Shown: positions 24,587 through 33,357 of the stretch, one piece after another
Layout: each line of letters opens with the position of its first letter
Position numbering within the stretch: the stretch's first letter is position 1
Program-made: the position numbers and the translations under genes
Assembly (NCBI GenBank): GCA_934525845.1
Contig: CAKSZS010000003.1
Location: 1-64,000 of the forward strand
Reading direction: 5' to 3'
Length of the DNA stretch: 64,000 bases
Source of the DNA: an uncultured Faecalibacterium sp.
Lineage (GTDB): Bacteria; Bacillota; Clostridia; Oscillospirales; Ruminococcaceae
Notes under the pieces: generated by a model
Databases searched by the model: none
Told to the model about the DNA's origin: nothing
Seen by the model: the letters and a program-made list of their open reading frames with translations, nothing else

Positions 24587-26125
24587 ATGAACATCAAACG
24601 TGCCAAAGAAGAAATCGAACATACCGTCAAGGCGTACCTTGCCAAGGACGCTCTGGGCGAATACGCCATTCCGGCCATCCGGCAGCGCCCCATCCTGCTG
24701 ATGGGGCCTCCGGGCATCGGCAAGACTCAGGTCATGGAGCAGGTGGCCCGGGAGTGCGGCGTGGCGCTGGTGGCCTACACCATCACCCACCACACCCGCC
24801 AGAGCGCCGTGGGCCTGCCCTTCATCCGCCAGCGCAATTACGGCGGCAAGGACGTCTCGGTGACCGAATATACCATGAGCGAGATCATTGCCAGCATCTA
24901 CGCCAAAATGGAGGCCACGGGCCTGAAGGAAGGCATCCTCTTCATCGATGAGATCAACTGTGTCTCCGAGACCCTGGCCCCCACCATGCTGCAGTTTTTG
25001 CAGTGCAAGACCTTCGGCAACCAGGCGGTGCCTGCCGGCTGGGTCATCGTGGCTGCCGGCAATCCGCCGGAGTACAACAAGTCGGTGCGGGACTTCGACA
25101 TCGTGACCCTGGACCGTGTGCGCCGCATGGACATTGAGCCGGATCTGCCGGTGTGGAAGGATTATGCCCGGGCGGCCCACATCCACAGCGCCATCCTGAG
25201 CTATCTGGAACTGCACCCGCAGAACTTCTACCAGATCAACGCGGATGTGGACGGCACCCAGTTCGTCACCGCCCGCGGCTGGGAGGACCTGTCCAACCTG
25301 CTGGACACCTACGAGACCCTGGGGCTGCAGGCCGACGAGGACCTCATCAAGGAATATTTGCAGCACCCGAAGATCGCCGAGGACTTTTCCGCCTACCTCG
25401 ATCTTTACTATAAGTACCGGGATGATTACGGTGTGGAGGAGATCCTGGTCGGTCAGGCCAAGCCTGCTGTTTTTGCGCGGCTGCTGCAGGCCCCGTTCGA
25501 CGAGCGGCTGAGTCTGGTCAGCCTGCTGCTGGCGGGCCTGAACACCCGCTTTGCAGCGTCCCGCCGGGCCGACGCGGTGGCGGATGCCTGCTACGCGTTC
25601 CTGCGGGAGACCAAAAAGGCGCTGGCCACCCTGCCGGAGGACATCCCGGACGGTTCTGCCGAGCTGTTCCGCCAGCAGATCGAAGATTACGAAGCCGAGA
25701 CCCAGCGCCAGCGCACCGCCGGTCTGCTGAGCCGGGATGCCTTGCAGGATCGTCTGCAGGTACAGGCCGTTCTGCGTCAGTGGGAGGGGGAGCTGCGCCG
25801 TGCCACGGCGGCGTCCACCCAGCCTGCCTTTGACCTGCTGCGGGAACAGTTCCGCTCGCTGGCCAACCAGCGTGAGGTGGCGCAGAAAATGGCCGGTGAT
25901 GCCTTGGAAGCGGCCTTCGACTTCATGGAGCAGGCCTTCGCGGAGAGCCAGGAGATGGTGGTGTTCGTCACCGAGCTGACCGTCAACCCGGTGTCCCACG
26001 CCTTCCTCGCCGAGAACGGCTGTGAGCGGTATTTCAAGTACAACAAAGACCTGCTGCTGGACCACCGCAAGGCGGCTTTGCAGCAGGAACTGGCCGCGGA
26101 AGCCCGCCGCCACGGCGGGGTGTGA
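24587..26125 (+). CDS. MoxR-family AAA+ ATPase
   Basis: 512 residues from ATG 24587 (GAGGGGG upstream). Walker A GPPGIGKT (about 40-47), Walker B ILFIDEIN (about 118-125) and the sensor segment DRVRRMDIEPDL are clear. The C-terminal 250 residues are helical and would bind the partner. MoxR/VWA pairs (for example RavA-ViaA) act as chaperones that mature metal-containing or membrane complexes; the client here is unknown. Confidence 0.88.
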   Translation: MNIKRAKEEIEHTVKAYLAKDALGEYAIPAIRQRPILLMGPPGIGKTQVMEQVARECGVALVAYTITHHTRQSAVGLPFIRQRNYGGKDVSVTEYTMSEIIASIYAKMEATGLKEGILFIDEINCVSETLAPTMLQFLQCKTFGNQAVPAGWVIVAAGNPPEYNKSVRDFDIVTLDRVRRMDIEPDLPVWKDYARAAHIHSAILSYLELHPQNFYQINADVDGTQFVTARGWEDLSNLLDTYETLGLQADEDLIKEYLQHPKIAEDFSAYLDLYYKYRDDYGVEEILVGQAKPAVFARLLQAPFDERLSLVSLLLAGLNTRFAASRRADAVADACYAFLRETKKALATLPEDIPDGSAELFRQQIEDYEAETQRQRTAGLLSRDALQDRLQVQAVLRQWEGELRRATAASTQPAFDLLREQFRSLANQREVAQKMAGDALEAAFDFMEQAFAESQEMVVFVTELTVNPVSHAFLAENGCERYFKYNKDLLLDHRKAALQQELAAEARRHGGV

Positions 26126-26128
26126 GCC

Positions 26129-27085
26129 ATGCTGGACAACATCCTGTTCAGCATGAACAGCACCATGCCGCTGTTCTTTGTCATGCTGCTGGGCTATGCC
26201 CTGCACCGCACCGGCTTCCTCAGCGATGAGTTCGTGGCCGGGGCCAACAAGTTCGTGTTTTACGTTGCTCTGCCGGTGCAGCTGTTCCGGGACCTGGGCA
26301 GCACCGACGTCCGCACCGCCTTTGACGGCACCTATGTGCTGTTCTGCTTTGTGGTCACGCTGGTGAGCATTCTGGCAGTCTGGGCGCTGGCCAGGATCTT
26401 TCTGAAAAACAAGAGCCTGGTAGGCGAATTCGTGCAGGTGTGCTACCGCTCTTCGGCGGCCATTCTGGGCACGGCTTTTCTGCAGAGCATTTACGGCAGC
26501 GCTGGGATGTCCAGCCTGATGATCTTAGGCAGCGTGCCGCTGTACAATATTTTCGCGGTGGTCATCCTCATGCTGGAAGGCCCCGGGGCGCAGGCGGGCA
26601 GCATGGGCCAGAAGCTGAAAAAGAGCGTGAAAGGCATCCTGACCAACCCCACTCTGCTGGGCATCGCGGCGGGCTTTGCCTGGAGCCTGCTGCACCTGCC
26701 CATGCCCACCATGTTCAGCAAAACGCTGGGCAGTGTGGCCGGTCTGACCAGTCCGCTGGCGCTGCTGGCCATCGGCGCGGGCTTCAAGGGTCGGAAGGCG
26801 CTGGGCTACCTCAAGCCCACCGCTGCAGCTACCCTCGTCAAGCTGCTGGTGCTCCCGGCGGTGTTCCTGCCGCTGGCGGTGCATCTGGGCTTTGCCGACG
26901 AAAAGCTGGTGGCTCTGCTGGTGATGCTGGGCAGCATCTCCACCCCCAGCTGTTACGTCATGGCCAAACAGATGGGCCACGAGGGTGTGCTCACCGGCAG
27001 TGTGTGTGTCACCACCACCCTGTTCAGTGCGTTCAGCCTGACCTTCTGGCTGTTCGTTTTGCGCAGTGCAGGGTGCATTGCGTAA
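26129..27085 (+). CDS. AEC (auxin efflux carrier) family transporter
   Basis: 318 residues, about ten membrane helices in two five-helix halves (MPLFFVMLLGYALHRTGFLS at the N-terminus; the second half starts near GILTNPTLLGIAAGF). Family members export small organic acids such as malate. It begins 3 bases after the MoxR gene so is the last gene of that operon, though a functional link is not obvious. A MITE-like element begins 4 bases after its stop. Confidence 0.88.
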   Translation: MLDNILFSMNSTMPLFFVMLLGYALHRTGFLSDEFVAGANKFVFYVALPVQLFRDLGSTDVRTAFDGTYVLFCFVVTLVSILAVWALARIFLKNKSLVGEFVQVCYRSSAAILGTAFLQSIYGSAGMSSLMILGSVPLYNIFAVVILMLEGPGAQAGSMGQKLKKSVKGILTNPTLLGIAAGFAWSLLHLPMPTMFSKTLGSVAGLTSPLALLAIGAGFKGRKALGYLKPTAAATLVKLLVLPAVFLPLAVHLGFADEKLVALLVMLGSISTPSCYVMAKQMGHEGVLTGSVCVTTTLFSAFSLTFWLFVLRSAGCIA

Positions 27086-27089
27086 TGAG

Positions 27090-27268
27090 AACCCTCTCCG
27101 TCATCGCCGACGCGATGCCAGCACCTCCCCCTTTTGGATCTGCCATCTTCCCCCGACCGGGGGAAGGCGGTCCTGAAAGGGGGAGGCTTTATTTGTTTTG
27201 CCGTAAACACGAAAAAAGCTCTCCCGAAGGGAGAGCGGACAGCACCTATGGTGTTGACGGAGAGGGTT
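27090..27268. mobile_element. MITE-like element, copy 2
   Basis: 179 bases with perfect 13-base inverted repeats AACCCTCTCCGTC (27090-27102) and GACGGAGAGGGTT (27256-27268). The left end shares CATCGCCGACGCGATGCCAGC with copy 1 almost base for base. The interior differs. It sits between two convergent genes and its last bases form part of the stop codon of the minus-strand gene. The hairpins probably also terminate transcription. Confidence 0.7.
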
Positions 27269-27854
27269 ATTCCAGGTTGTGCCGCTTGCAGAAGCGCTTG
27301 CTGACCCAGTACATCGCTGCCCAGAGCAGGATGGCAAGCACCAGGTAGACCGGATTTTTCATCGAGCTGACCAGCGACTGGCCGAACAGGGCCATCATGG
27401 CGATCATCACGCCCTTGCCCAGCAGCATGGTGACGAGATAGCGCTTCTCGTCAAAATCCGAGATGCCAAAGGCCAGATGCATGAAGGAGCTGGGCGTAAA
27501 GGGCAGCAGCGTGAGCATGAACAGGGAAGAGGTATCGAAGTGATTGACCCACTGCTGCGCCTTTTCCAGCTTGGGCCAGCGGCTGGCCAGCTTCCAGAAA
27601 TAGCACTTGACCAGACGCCGCCAGAACAGAAACATGATGCTTCCGCCCAGCGCGACCCCCAGCCAGCTGTACAAAAAGCCCGGCACCCCGCCGTGGGCGG
27701 CGACGTTCAGCGCCACGATGGCGATGAGCGGCAGCGGCGGAAAAAAGGATTCCACCATTGCCAGCCCGATGGGGGCCAGCGGCCCTAGGTCGCCAAAGCT
27801 GTCAAACAGCGTCTGCCAATAATCCAGCGTGCCCAGCTGATGCAGCCAGGCCAT
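27267..27854 (-). CDS. DedA/VTT-domain membrane protein
   Basis: 195 residues from ATG 27854, which has GGAAGG 8 bases upstream; an earlier ATG at 27869 does not. Several hydrophobic segments, with PLAPIGLAMVESFFPPLPL and the conserved membrane Pro-rich and Gly/Arg positions typical of VTT/DedA-family proteins, thought to be lipid scramblases or flippases. A TATACT -10 lies upstream in the 200-base gap 27870-28069, which holds nothing else obvious. Its stop lies in the MITE end. Confidence 0.8.
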   Translation of the reverse strand: MAWLHQLGTLDYWQTLFDSFGDLGPLAPIGLAMVESFFPPLPLIAIVALNVAAHGGVPGFLYSWLGVALGGSIMFLFWRRLVKCYFWKLASRWPKLEKAQQWVNHFDTSSLFMLTLLPFTPSSFMHLAFGISDFDEKRYLVTMLLGKGVMIAMMALFGQSLVSSMKNPVYLVLAILLWAAMYWVSKRFCKRHNLE

Positions 27855-28069
27855 GATCGTACCTTCCATTGCGTTTTCCCAGTCCCTTCCGTCTGCGGCA
27901 GCACACCGCAGTGTCTGCCGTTAGTATATCCCGTTTGTGTGACAGAGGCATGAACAAATCCGGAACGATTCCGCCCGGCTGTCCGCCGCCTCTTTCTATC
28001 AAACGAAACAGAACGCTGGTTTCCTGCAAAAGTTGGAAGATTCATTGGCCTGCAAGTGCACAGAAGCTC

Positions 28070-29059
28070 TTAATTCTCCGCCGACTTCTCCGCGCGGGCT
28101 TTTGCGCGTTCCAGCTGGGCGGTGCGCTGCTTGTTCCAGCGGGCCAGCGATTCTTCGTCCGGCATTTGCAGGCAGCGGGCAAAGCTCCAGTGCAGGCCGT
28201 CCCGGCGGGCCAGCTTGTAGCGCTGGAATACGCCCTTGTCGGCAGCGTTTCCGCTGCCGGCACAGTGGGGGCACTGGCTCAGGGTGTACCAGCTGTTGCT
28301 GCCCTTTTTCAGCCAGACCTCATCCGGGGTCAGCGGAGCGCCGCACGCCGGACAGTTCATTTGGTAGATCTTGGGGTCGGCACGCCAGGCGTACTGCTCC
28401 ACATAACCGTGGAACACCTCAAAATCCCGGTAGTCGCCGGGGGCAGCACACAGACTCTGCCGCAGGGACTCTTCCTCGGAGGGGTATGCGGCCAGCCCGG
28501 CCCGCAGGTCCAGCAGGCGGCATACATCGGCGGTGTACAGGGTGTCGGACAGGGCATCGTGGAACTGCCGCTCCATGGGGATGCCCATGCGGGTCACGAC
28601 ACTTTCCAGCGTCATGCCCTCGCCCTCCCTGCGGGGATGCTCCCGCAGAAACACCTGCTGCAGGTCGTACCAGACGGTGGGCTTGCTCTCATCAATGTTG
28701 CAGAGGAAAAGATTCTGCTTGAGCACCGGCACGTCATCCATGCCCCACTCGGCAAACTCGGCGTCCGGGCCGCACCACTGCATGAAGCGGCGCAGGCCCT
28801 GCACGATGGGTTCGCCCCGGTCCAGGTCGGCCTGGGTCAGGCCGGTGACTTTGGCGATGTGGTGCTGCAGCTTGCGGAAGATGCGGGGCTTCAGATGGAT
28901 GGAAAAGGTGTCCAGGACGTTGGCGTCCTCGTCGATCTTCACGGCACCGATCTCCACGATCTCGCCCCGGAAGGTCTGCTGGACGCCGTGATAATTGAAG
29001 GTATACGGCTGATAGCCGATGTTCCATTCCAGATCAAATAAAACCAGATTGCGCGGCAT
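28070..29059 (-). CDS. DEDDh exonuclease (DnaQ/RNase T-like) with zinc ribbon
   Basis: 329 residues from MPRNLVLFDLEWN (ATG 29059, AGAGGAA upstream). Exonuclease residues DLE (about 8-10), the GMDDVPVL Asp and HDALSDTLYTADV His/Asp make the DEDDh set. The C-terminal region has CPACGAPLTPDEVW and CPHCAGSGNA, a four-cysteine zinc ribbon. It should trim RNA or single-stranded DNA 3' ends. It stands alone; a MITE-like element lies in its promoter region. Confidence 0.85.
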   Translation of the reverse strand: MPRNLVLFDLEWNIGYQPYTFNYHGVQQTFRGEIVEIGAVKIDEDANVLDTFSIHLKPRIFRKLQHHIAKVTGLTQADLDRGEPIVQGLRRFMQWCGPDAEFAEWGMDDVPVLKQNLFLCNIDESKPTVWYDLQQVFLREHPRREGEGMTLESVVTRMGIPMERQFHDALSDTLYTADVCRLLDLRAGLAAYPSEEESLRQSLCAAPGDYRDFEVFHGYVEQYAWRADPKIYQMNCPACGAPLTPDEVWLKKGSNSWYTLSQCPHCAGSGNAADKGVFQRYKLARRDGLHWSFARCLQMPDEESLARWNKQRTAQLERAKARAEKSAEN

Positions 29060-29086
29060 TTTGTTTGTGTTCCTCTCGATTGCTTG

Positions 29087-29264
29087 AACCCTCTCAGTCA
29101 CGGCTTACGCCGTGCCAGCTCCCCCGAAAGGGGGAGCTTTTTGTGCGTTTCCGTGAGATGCATAAAACCTCGCCCTTCGACAGACTCCCCCGGCCGGGGG
29201 AGGCGGCGCGACAGCGCCAGAAGGGGAACGGAGGCGGCATCGCGCAGCGATGACGGAGAGGGTT
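29087..29264. mobile_element. MITE-like element, copy 3
   Basis: 178 bases with inverted ends AACCCTCTCAGTC (29087-29099) and GACGGAGAGGGTT (29252-29264), 12 of 13 paired. Contains AGCTCCCCC-GAAA-GGGGGAGCT like copy 1 and a CTCCCCCGGCCGGGGGAG palindrome. Lies between the exonuclease start and the Cof phosphatase stop, whose stop codon includes its last bases. Confidence 0.7.
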
Positions 29265-30078
29265 ATTTCAAAATAAACTTCTCCACGGCCTCGGCCACGC
29301 CGTCGTGGTTGTTGTCGGCGGCGGTCACATAGTCGGCCACATCCTTCACGGGCTGCTCGGCGTTCTGCATCGCCACACCCACACCGGCAAAGGCAATCAT
29401 GGAACGGTCGTTCAGACCGTCGCCGCAGGCCATCAGGTTGTCCCGGGTCAGGCCCATGTGTTCCAGCAGAGCAGCCAGACTGCCGTCCTTGGCCACGCCC
29501 AGCGGCACCGCTTCGATGAAGAAGGGGCTGGAGGGGTACAGGTCTACCCGACCCTGGAACTGCTGCTGTCCGGCGGCGCACACTGCGTCCCGGCGGGCAG
29601 GGTCCAGCGTGACCAGCATCTTGCAGATGGGGTAGTCCACATACGAAGCCAGGTCGTCCACATGGATCATGGGCAGCTTGGTGGTAAAGCACTCCTTGTT
29701 GGCCCACTCGTCCTTGTCCCGCTCGCAGACGATGCCCTCGCGGTTGTAGGTCAGCACGGCCACATCCTGTGCGGCGGCAAAGGCGCACAGCTCCGGCACC
29801 ACGGCGGGGTCCAGCGTTTTTTCGTACAGGGTCTCGCCGGTGGCGCAGTCCACGATCTTGCCGCCGTTGTAGGACAGGATGCAGCCGCCTTTTTTGTCCA
29901 GACCCAGATCCTTGGCCAGCGGCAGGATGCCGGCAGTGGGACGGCCGGAAGCCAGCACTACGGTCACGCCCTGGGCAATGGCGGCGTCCAGGGCAGCGCG
30001 GGTGCGGGGCGTTACGATTTTCTGGTCGTTGGTCAGGGTGCCGTCCAGATCCAGCGCCAGTACTTTGATCTTGCTCAT
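29263..30078 (-). CDS. Cof-type HAD phosphatase
   Basis: 271 residues from MSKIKVLALDLDGTL (ATG 30078, AGAGGAA upstream). HAD motif I DLDGT and motif IV GDGLNDRSM are intact, with a type IIB cap. Hydrolyses sugar or nucleotide phosphates; substrate unknown. Confidence 0.9.
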   Translation of the reverse strand: MSKIKVLALDLDGTLTNDQKIVTPRTRAALDAAIAQGVTVVLASGRPTAGILPLAKDLGLDKKGGCILSYNGGKIVDCATGETLYEKTLDPAVVPELCAFAAAQDVAVLTYNREGIVCERDKDEWANKECFTTKLPMIHVDDLASYVDYPICKMLVTLDPARRDAVCAAGQQQFQGRVDLYPSSPFFIEAVPLGVAKDGSLAALLEHMGLTRDNLMACGDGLNDRSMIAFAGVGVAMQNAEQPVKDVADYVTAADNNHDGVAEAVEKFILK

Positions 30079-30391
30079 TTTGTTGTTCCTCTCTCCGGAA
30101 AAAAGCCGCGGAAGGGCTTTTACAGGGTTTCTCATACTTCTTTATTGTACAATGAATCCACCTGCATTTTCAACCCTTGCAGGCGGGTTTGTGGAAAAAG
30201 TGGCTCCAAGGAAATTTTACATTTCTTTCGCAGGCTTTACAACGGGGGAAAAGTGCCTGCACCGGTTTTACCAAAGCTTTGCATGGAGCTGGTTTCGGCC
30301 CGGCGGGCAGTGCGCTAGAATAAAGGCGTTCCCGGAGAGCATGAAAATCAGGGCCTGAGGAAAGGCCGGATCAAAGAGAGGATATTGCATT

Positions 30392-31927
30392 ATGAAAGAC
30401 AACAAGATCTCCCGCCGCAGTTTTCTGAAAGCCGGAGCCGTAGCATCTGCGCTGGGCATGATGGCCGCCGCCCCTGTGGCAGCACACGCTGCAGACGCTT
30501 CTGAGGCTCAGACCGAGGAGGAGAACTGCTTCATCAAGAAGCCCAAATACATCTTCCTGTTCATCGGCGACGGCATGGGCACGGCACAGATCCAGTCTGC
30601 CCGCTTCTACAAGGGTACCGTGGACAACAACGGCGCCATCACCGAAGCCGACCTGAGCTTCACCAGCTTCCCGCAGGTGGGCAGCGTGACCACCTACGAC
30701 AGCACTTCCTTCTGCCCGGACTCCGCTTCCACCGCGACCTCCATCGCCACCGGCCACAAGACCGAGAGCGGTGTCATCAATATGTGCCCCTGGACCCGCG
30801 ATGTGCCCTATGAGACCATCGCTGAAAAGCTGCACAGCCAGAAGGGCTATAAGGTGGGCGTGATCTCCTCCGTCAACATCGACCACGCCACCCCGGCTGC
30901 GTTCTATGCTCACCAGAACAGCCGCAAGAACTACTATCAGATCGGCGTGGAGCTGGCAAACTCCGGCTTTGAGTACTTTGCCGGCGGCGAGTTCCAGAAG
31001 GTGAACGGTGACGGCACCGGCCCCAACAACCATGAAGTCGCCGCACAGGCCGGCTACAACGTGGTCACTACCCAGGCTGACGCCGCTGCCCTGACCGCCG
31101 GTGCAGGCAAGACCCTCATCATCGCCGAGAATCTGGCGGACGGCAAGGCCATGAACTACGCCCTGGATGCCGCCAACGGCGAGTGGCAGCTGACCGACTA
31201 TGTGAAGAAGGGCATCGAGCTGCTGGACAACCCCAAGGGCTTCTTCCTGATGACCGAGAGCGGCAAGATCGACTGGGCCTGCCACGCCAATGATGCCGCC
31301 GCGTCCATCCACGACGTGCTGGAACTGAGCAACGCCGTGCAGGCCGCGGTGGATTTTGCCGGCAAGCACCCCAATGAGACCCTGATCCTGGTCACTGCCG
31401 ACCACGAGACCGGCGGTCTGGCCATCGGCTACAAGACCACCAACTACGACACCTTCCTGACCAACCTGACCCACCAGAAGATGTCCTACGCCAAGTTCGA
31501 TTCCACCTATGTGCAGGGCTATGTCGCCAACCAGACCCCGTTCGAAACGGCCATGCAGGATGTGAAGGCCAACTTTGGCCTGACCCTGCCCACCGACCCG
31601 GATGCCGCCAACGCCGGCAAGCTGCTGCTGACCGACTACGAGGTGCAGAACCTGCGCACGGCCTACGAGCGCACCCTGAAGGAGGGCGCATCCAGCCAGA
31701 GCAAGATGAGCCAGCAGGACTATGAGCTGTACGGCACCTACATCCCGTTCAGCATGGCCATCTGCCACACCATCAACCACAAGTCCGGCATGGATCATAC
31801 CACCTACGCCCACACCGGCGCCATGGTCAACCTCTATGCCAAGGGCGTGGGTGCCGAGAACTTCGGCGGCGTCTTTGACAACACCGAGATCTACCACAAG
31901 CTGGCTGACCTGACCAAGGTGCAGTAA
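30392..31927 (+). CDS. Tat-exported alkaline phosphatase
   Basis: 511 residues. The N-terminus MKDNKISRRSFLKAGAV is a twin-arginine signal. The catalytic nucleophile region PDSASTATS and zinc ligands FIGDGMG, TADHETGG are those of the PhoA-type alkaline phosphatases. It would release phosphate from esters outside the cell. A weak TAGAAT -10 near 30315 is possible in the gap 30136-30391. A terminator follows at 31955. No other phosphate-starvation gene is seen. Confidence 0.93.
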   Translation: MKDNKISRRSFLKAGAVASALGMMAAAPVAAHAADASEAQTEEENCFIKKPKYIFLFIGDGMGTAQIQSARFYKGTVDNNGAITEADLSFTSFPQVGSVTTYDSTSFCPDSASTATSIATGHKTESGVINMCPWTRDVPYETIAEKLHSQKGYKVGVISSVNIDHATPAAFYAHQNSRKNYYQIGVELANSGFEYFAGGEFQKVNGDGTGPNNHEVAAQAGYNVVTTQADAAALTAGAGKTLIIAENLADGKAMNYALDAANGEWQLTDYVKKGIELLDNPKGFFLMTESGKIDWACHANDAAASIHDVLELSNAVQAAVDFAGKHPNETLILVTADHETGGLAIGYKTTNYDTFLTNLTHQKMSYAKFDSTYVQGYVANQTPFETAMQDVKANFGLTLPTDPDAANAGKLLLTDYEVQNLRTAYERTLKEGASSQSKMSQQDYELYGTYIPFSMAICHTINHKSGMDHTTYAHTGAMVNLYAKGVGAENFGGVFDNTEIYHKLADLTKVQ

Positions 31928-31954
31928 GCTCCTTTTCCGAAAAGCAGAACGCAG

Positions 31955-31990
31955 AAAAAAGCCCCGCTTCCATTGGAAGCGGGGTTTTTG
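31955..31990. terminator. Bidirectional terminator
   Basis: AAAAGCCCCGCTTCC and GGAAGCGGGGTTTTT with loop ATT, between the convergent phosphatase and mscL. Confidence 0.9.
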
Positions 31991-31999
31991 ACATACCGG

Positions 32000-32452
32000 T
32001 TATGCGTTGATCTCAGGGAAGCCTTCCAGCTTGCTGGTGCAGTGGGGGCAGCGCACGGCCTTGATGGAAATTTCGCTCTGGCAGTAGGGGCACACCTTGG
32101 TGGTAGGCTCTGCCGGGGCGGCCGGCTCAGCGGGCTTCTTGTGCAGAGAGTTGATGGCCTTGATGACCACGAACAGCACAAAGGCCACGATCAGGAAGTT
32201 GATGATCGAGTTGACGAATTCGCCGATCTTGATGCTGGAACCGCCCAGATCGATGACCACGCTGGAAAAGTCTGCCTTGAAGAACAGACCGATCACCGGG
32301 TTGATGACGTCTTCCACCAGTGCGGTCACGATGGCAGTGAATGCACCGCCGACGACCACGCCGACTGCCATATCCAGCACATTGCCGCGCATGGCAAAGG
32401 CCTTGAACTCTTCCAGAAACTTTTTGATGCCCTTGCTCTCTTTTTCAGCCAT
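32000..32452 (-). CDS. mscL: Large-conductance mechanosensitive channel with zinc-ribbon tail
   Basis: 150 residues. The MscL core is clear: KAFAMRGNVLDMAVGVVVGGAF (TM1), Asp/Asn residues of the gate, then TM2. After the normal C-terminal helix comes a Pro/Ala linker and CPYCQSEISIKAVRCPHC, a four-cysteine zinc ribbon not found in the classical E. coli channel. AAAAAGGAG precedes the start. Promoter at 32504-32532. Confidence 0.95.
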   Translation of the reverse strand: MAEKESKGIKKFLEEFKAFAMRGNVLDMAVGVVVGGAFTAIVTALVEDVINPVIGLFFKADFSSVVIDLGGSSIKIGEFVNSIINFLIVAFVLFVVIKAINSLHKKPAEPAAPAEPTTKVCPYCQSEISIKAVRCPHCTSKLEGFPEINA

Positions 32453-32503
32453 AAGAAAATACCGCTCCTTTTTCCTCCCGCAGGGGATGATCTGTTTGCT
32501 TCT

Positions 32504-32532
32504 ATGATAGCGAATTTCGACAGCATTTGCAA
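32504..32532 (-). promoter_or_regulatory. Promoter of mscL
   Basis: Minus strand TTGCAA (32527-32532), 17-base spacer, TATCAT (complement of 32504-32509). Confidence 0.65.
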
Positions 32533-32556
32533 GGGGCGGAGCCGTTTTTTCGATGC

Positions 32557-32592
32557 AAAACCGCCCGCATCCCCTTGCGGGAACGCGGGCGG
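32557..32592 (-). terminator. Terminator after lipoprotein gene
   Basis: Minus strand CCGCCCGC/GCGGGCGG stem followed by TTTT. Confidence 0.75.
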
Positions 32593-32616
32593 ACGTGCGT
32601 TTTATGCAGCAGCTGC

Positions 32617-33096
32617 TCAGTTCTGCGGAGCAGAGAAAGCGATGGGGGTAGCGCCGGCAGCGGCGTCCACGCTCAGCAGGCAGATGGGAGTGGTCTCGTA
32701 GTGCAGAGTCTCAAAGCTCTGGGTGCTGCCGTCCTCGGTGGTGAACTCCAGAACGTAGTTCACATCGCTCTGCTTGTCGGCATCCTCGTCACGGGTGATG
32801 ACAACGCTCTCGCCGTCTGCCAGGCCCTCACCGGCCAGGTTCTCGCCCTTGTCCTCAGAGCCGGCATCGTACAGGTACAGCTCGGTCACGTTGGAACCGG
32901 TGGTGTTGTACACGGTGTACTCGGCGGAAGCAGCCTCAGCCTCGCTGGAAGCGGCCTCAGAAGAAGCGGCAGAGGAAGCAGCCACGGAAGATGCTGCAGA
33001 AGAAGCAGCGGTGGAAGATGCGGAAGAACCGCAGGCGGTCATGCCAACGACCAGTGCCAGAGCGGCAGCGGCAACAGCAATATTCTTCAGTTTCAT
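32617..33096 (-). CDS. Lipoprotein with Ser/Ala linker, DUF-type
   Basis: 159 residues from MKLKNIAVA (ATG 33096, AAAGGAG upstream). Signal peptide ends GMTAC with lipidation Cys22, then a low-complexity Ser/Ala/Glu stretch (about 23-52) and a small beta-rich domain (EYTVYNTTGSNVTELYLYD). The pattern resembles surface lipoproteins of Clostridia whose C-terminal domain appears in several copies per genome. Function unknown. Confidence 0.8.
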   Translation of the reverse strand: MKLKNIAVAAAALALVVGMTACGSSASSTAASSAASSVAASSAASSEAASSEAEAASAEYTVYNTTGSNVTELYLYDAGSEDKGENLAGEGLADGESVVITRDEDADKQSDVNYVLEFTTEDGSTQSFETLHYETTPICLLSVDAAAGATPIAFSAPQN

Positions 33097-33168
33097 GGAA
33101 AATGTACTCCTTTTGGAAAAATCTCTTTCTTCTCGCAACCAACCAGATGGGTTGGCTGACAGATGCTA

Positions 33169-33196
33169 AGTATACGCATTTTGACAAAAAAATCAA
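33169..33196 (-). promoter_or_regulatory. Promoter of the lipoprotein gene
   Basis: Minus strand TTGATT (complement of 33191-33196), 16-base spacer, TATACT (complement of 33169-33174). In the transcribed leader CCAACC pairs with GGTTGG (about 33138-33155). Confidence 0.6.
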
Positions 33197-33303
33197 GACT
33201 TGACAGGGCAATTTTCACGATGAAACAGGAACTGTTACCGTTTTGACATGAAATGGACACATTTTAAGAGAAGAACAAATGAATTTGATGCAACAAACCG
33301 GAA

Positions 33304-33340
33304 CAAAAAAGCCCGGCTCTGCAAGGCAGCAGAACCGGGC
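33304..33340 (-). terminator. Terminator of the kdu operon
   Basis: Minus strand GCCCGGTTCTGC pairs with GCAGAGCCGGGC and is followed by TTTTTT. Confidence 0.85.
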
Positions 33341-33357
33341 ACGGTGCATGGAAAAAC

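Noticed and set aside
32940..33030. Repetitive plus-strand pattern resembling a short tandem repeat
   Set aside because: It is the codon pattern of the Ser/Ala-rich linker of the lipoprotein.
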